A program made the translations under genes and the position numbers. From contig VXTZ01000008.1 of assembly GCA_009837205.1 (NCBI GenBank), positions 1-51,968 of the forward strand: a stretch of DNA of 51,968 bases. The letters run 5' to 3'. Below the pieces are notes generated by a model that saw only the letters and a list, made by a program, of their open reading frames with translations, made no database searches and was not told the DNA's origin. This DNA comes from Candidatus Dadabacteria bacterium (GTDB taxonomy: Bacteria > Desulfobacterota_D > UBA1144 > Nemesobacterales > Nemesobacteraceae). Every line of letters begins with the position of its first letter. Position 1 is the first letter of the stretch. Shown one piece after another: positions 51,168 through 51,968 of this stretch.

Positions 51168-51968
51168 ATGCTGGCTGCGCTTGTCGGCGCTCTCTTGCTG
51201 TTCGCCGCACCTGCCAGTGCGCAGACCACGCTTTGGTCCGCCACGTTGACGGTGAAGAACTTGGGGAGCGGCATAGGATACGGCTGCTGGAACGGTAGCG
51301 CAACGCCCTCGGCACGATGCTCGACTGCAGCAACCCTGTCGAACGACGATTTCAACCACGGCGGCGTGGATTATCATGTCAGCGCAATCATTAGTAGTGC
51401 CGGCAATCTGGACGTTGCGTTCGACAAGGCGATTCCCCAGAGCCTCCGTACCACCGCGACGCTGAATGTCGGCAGCAATGCCTATACGCTGGCAAGCGCG
51501 TCGTTCTCCAACAGCAACAAGACTATGAGTTGGGTCGGGAATTCGGCCGAAATTCCGCTGCTCACCTTGAACTCGAACGTATCGCTGAGCTTGGTGCTGC
51601 CGCAGCAGATGCAGACGCTGAGCGTCGAAGCCACCCCGCCATGCGGGTCCACCGTCACCGACCTCTCCGTGCAGCCGTCCCACGTTCTTGTGCTCGATCC
51701 CGCCCCGGCTGCAGATACCATCGTAGAATTTCGCTGGGTTGCCGGAGACTCCGCGGGGCCATGGGGAGAGACAGGCCTGCCAATCAGACCGTCCGGACGC
51801 TCGGACTCTGTAGCTCACAATCCCTTTGCCGATCTGCGGAATCTGCGCCCTGGTTTCGAGGGATTTGAATTCAGGCTCCAGAGCGACCACAGCGTCATGG
51901 CGGAATGCACCTGGACGCTTAGAGAAGGCTCCGTGCGGACTCCGCCTCCGCTCCCACCACCCCCACCT
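51168..51968 (+). CDS. Secreted adhesin-like surface protein (partial, runs off the window)
   Basis: The frame is open to the last base, so the protein is incomplete at its C-terminus. The signal peptide is LMLAALVGALLLFAAPASAQ with cleavage after SAQ. The mature protein starts TTLWSATLTVKNLGSGIGYG and continues with a Cys pair, LSNDDFNHGGVDYHVSAI and LDKA-like FDKAIPQSLRTTATLNVGS. I recognise this from large repetitive secreted proteins of host-associated and marine bacteria; its function is unknown. After about 250 residues comes a proline-rich linker (TPPPLPPPPPP), so repeats probably follow. The first ATG in frame is 51168, but the frame is open back to 51111. This fits a true start at 51064 reached only when the C tract has one extra base. 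GC content is higher than in the neighbours. Confidence 0.7.
   Translation, partial: MLAALVGALLLFAAPASAQTTLWSATLTVKNLGSGIGYGCWNGSATPSARCSTAATLSNDDFNHGGVDYHVSAIISSAGNLDVAFDKAIPQSLRTTATLNVGSNAYTLASASFSNSNKTMSWVGNSAEIPLLTLNSNVSLSLVLPQQMQTLSVEATPPCGSTVTDLSVQPSHVLVLDPAPAADTIVEFRWVAGDSAGPWGETGLPIRPSGRSDSVAHNPFADLRNLRPGFEGFEFRLQSDHSVMAECTWTLREGSVRTPPPLPPPPP

Noticed and set aside
1-51968. CRISPR arrays, rRNA genes, prophage
   Set aside because: No regularly spaced repeats, rRNA sequence or phage structural genes were seen.

Overview
The window comes from an uncultured Gram-negative bacterium. Evidence for this is a TonB-dependent receptor, several outer-membrane barrels, RND pumps, HtpG and a bacterial GlnRS. 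I cannot fix the phylum. The sterol genes and the adhesin-like protein at the right edge would suit a marine, perhaps sponge-associated, lineage such as a Dadabacteria- or Desulfobacterota-like group, but that is inference.

Region 1 (about 0.3-15 kb) is almost all on the minus strand and looks like ordinary chromosome. It holds a TonB receptor, tRNA-Leu(UAA) and tRNA-Cys(GCA), a PhzF-like enzyme with a VWA/MoxR pair, purU, a GNAT, a crotonase-like protein, glnS, a thioredoxin-like protein and a CDGSH protein. It ends in a four-gene acyl-CoA module (thiolase, crotonase, 3-hydroxyacyl-CoA dehydrogenase, acyl-CoA dehydrogenase).

Region 2 (about 15-46 kb) is the unusual part: a dispersed sterol/steroid-modification and lipid-transport locus. 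Enzymes: two sterol C-24 methyltransferases (20651, 33466), an ERG24/ERG4-type sterol reductase (21738), a GPP34-cytochrome P450 fusion (23184), an FAD amine-oxidase-like protein (25378), a Rieske oxygenase (37504), a sterol-desaturase family protein (41780) overlapping a 3beta-HSD/ERG26-like SDR (42385), and a DUF1295/steroid-5alpha-reductase-like membrane protein (44730). Transport candidates: two paralogous MMPL/RND pumps (15251, 35097), a LolA-like periplasmic protein (17847), an outer-membrane barrel (19055) and a secreted TPR protein (26752). No squalene epoxidase or oxidosqualene cyclase is present, so the substrate is either made elsewhere in the genome or taken from a host. In the middle is a signalling block: receiver-PP2C phosphatase, anti-sigma-type kinase, periplasmic binding protein, histidine kinase and STAS protein.

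Four promoters in region 2 (LolA-like, barrel, P450 and TPR genes) share a near-identical element, CCAGATTTGA(A/C)TATA, placed like a -10 with an upstream recognition block. This points to one regulon joining transport and sterol enzymes.

The locus carries scars of rearrangement: an IS256-family transposase remnant, an acyl-CoA dehydrogenase tail, a truncated barrel gene, a 109-bp insertion that breaks an SDR gene, and a 24-bp perfect direct repeat bracketing a 2.4-kb segment.

Region 3 (47-52 kb) returns to housekeeping (AcpH-like, HtpG, a methyltransferase). It ends in a large secreted adhesin-like protein whose upstream G10 and C9 tracts look like a phase-variation switch: one extra C would fuse an upstream start codon to the signal-peptide frame.
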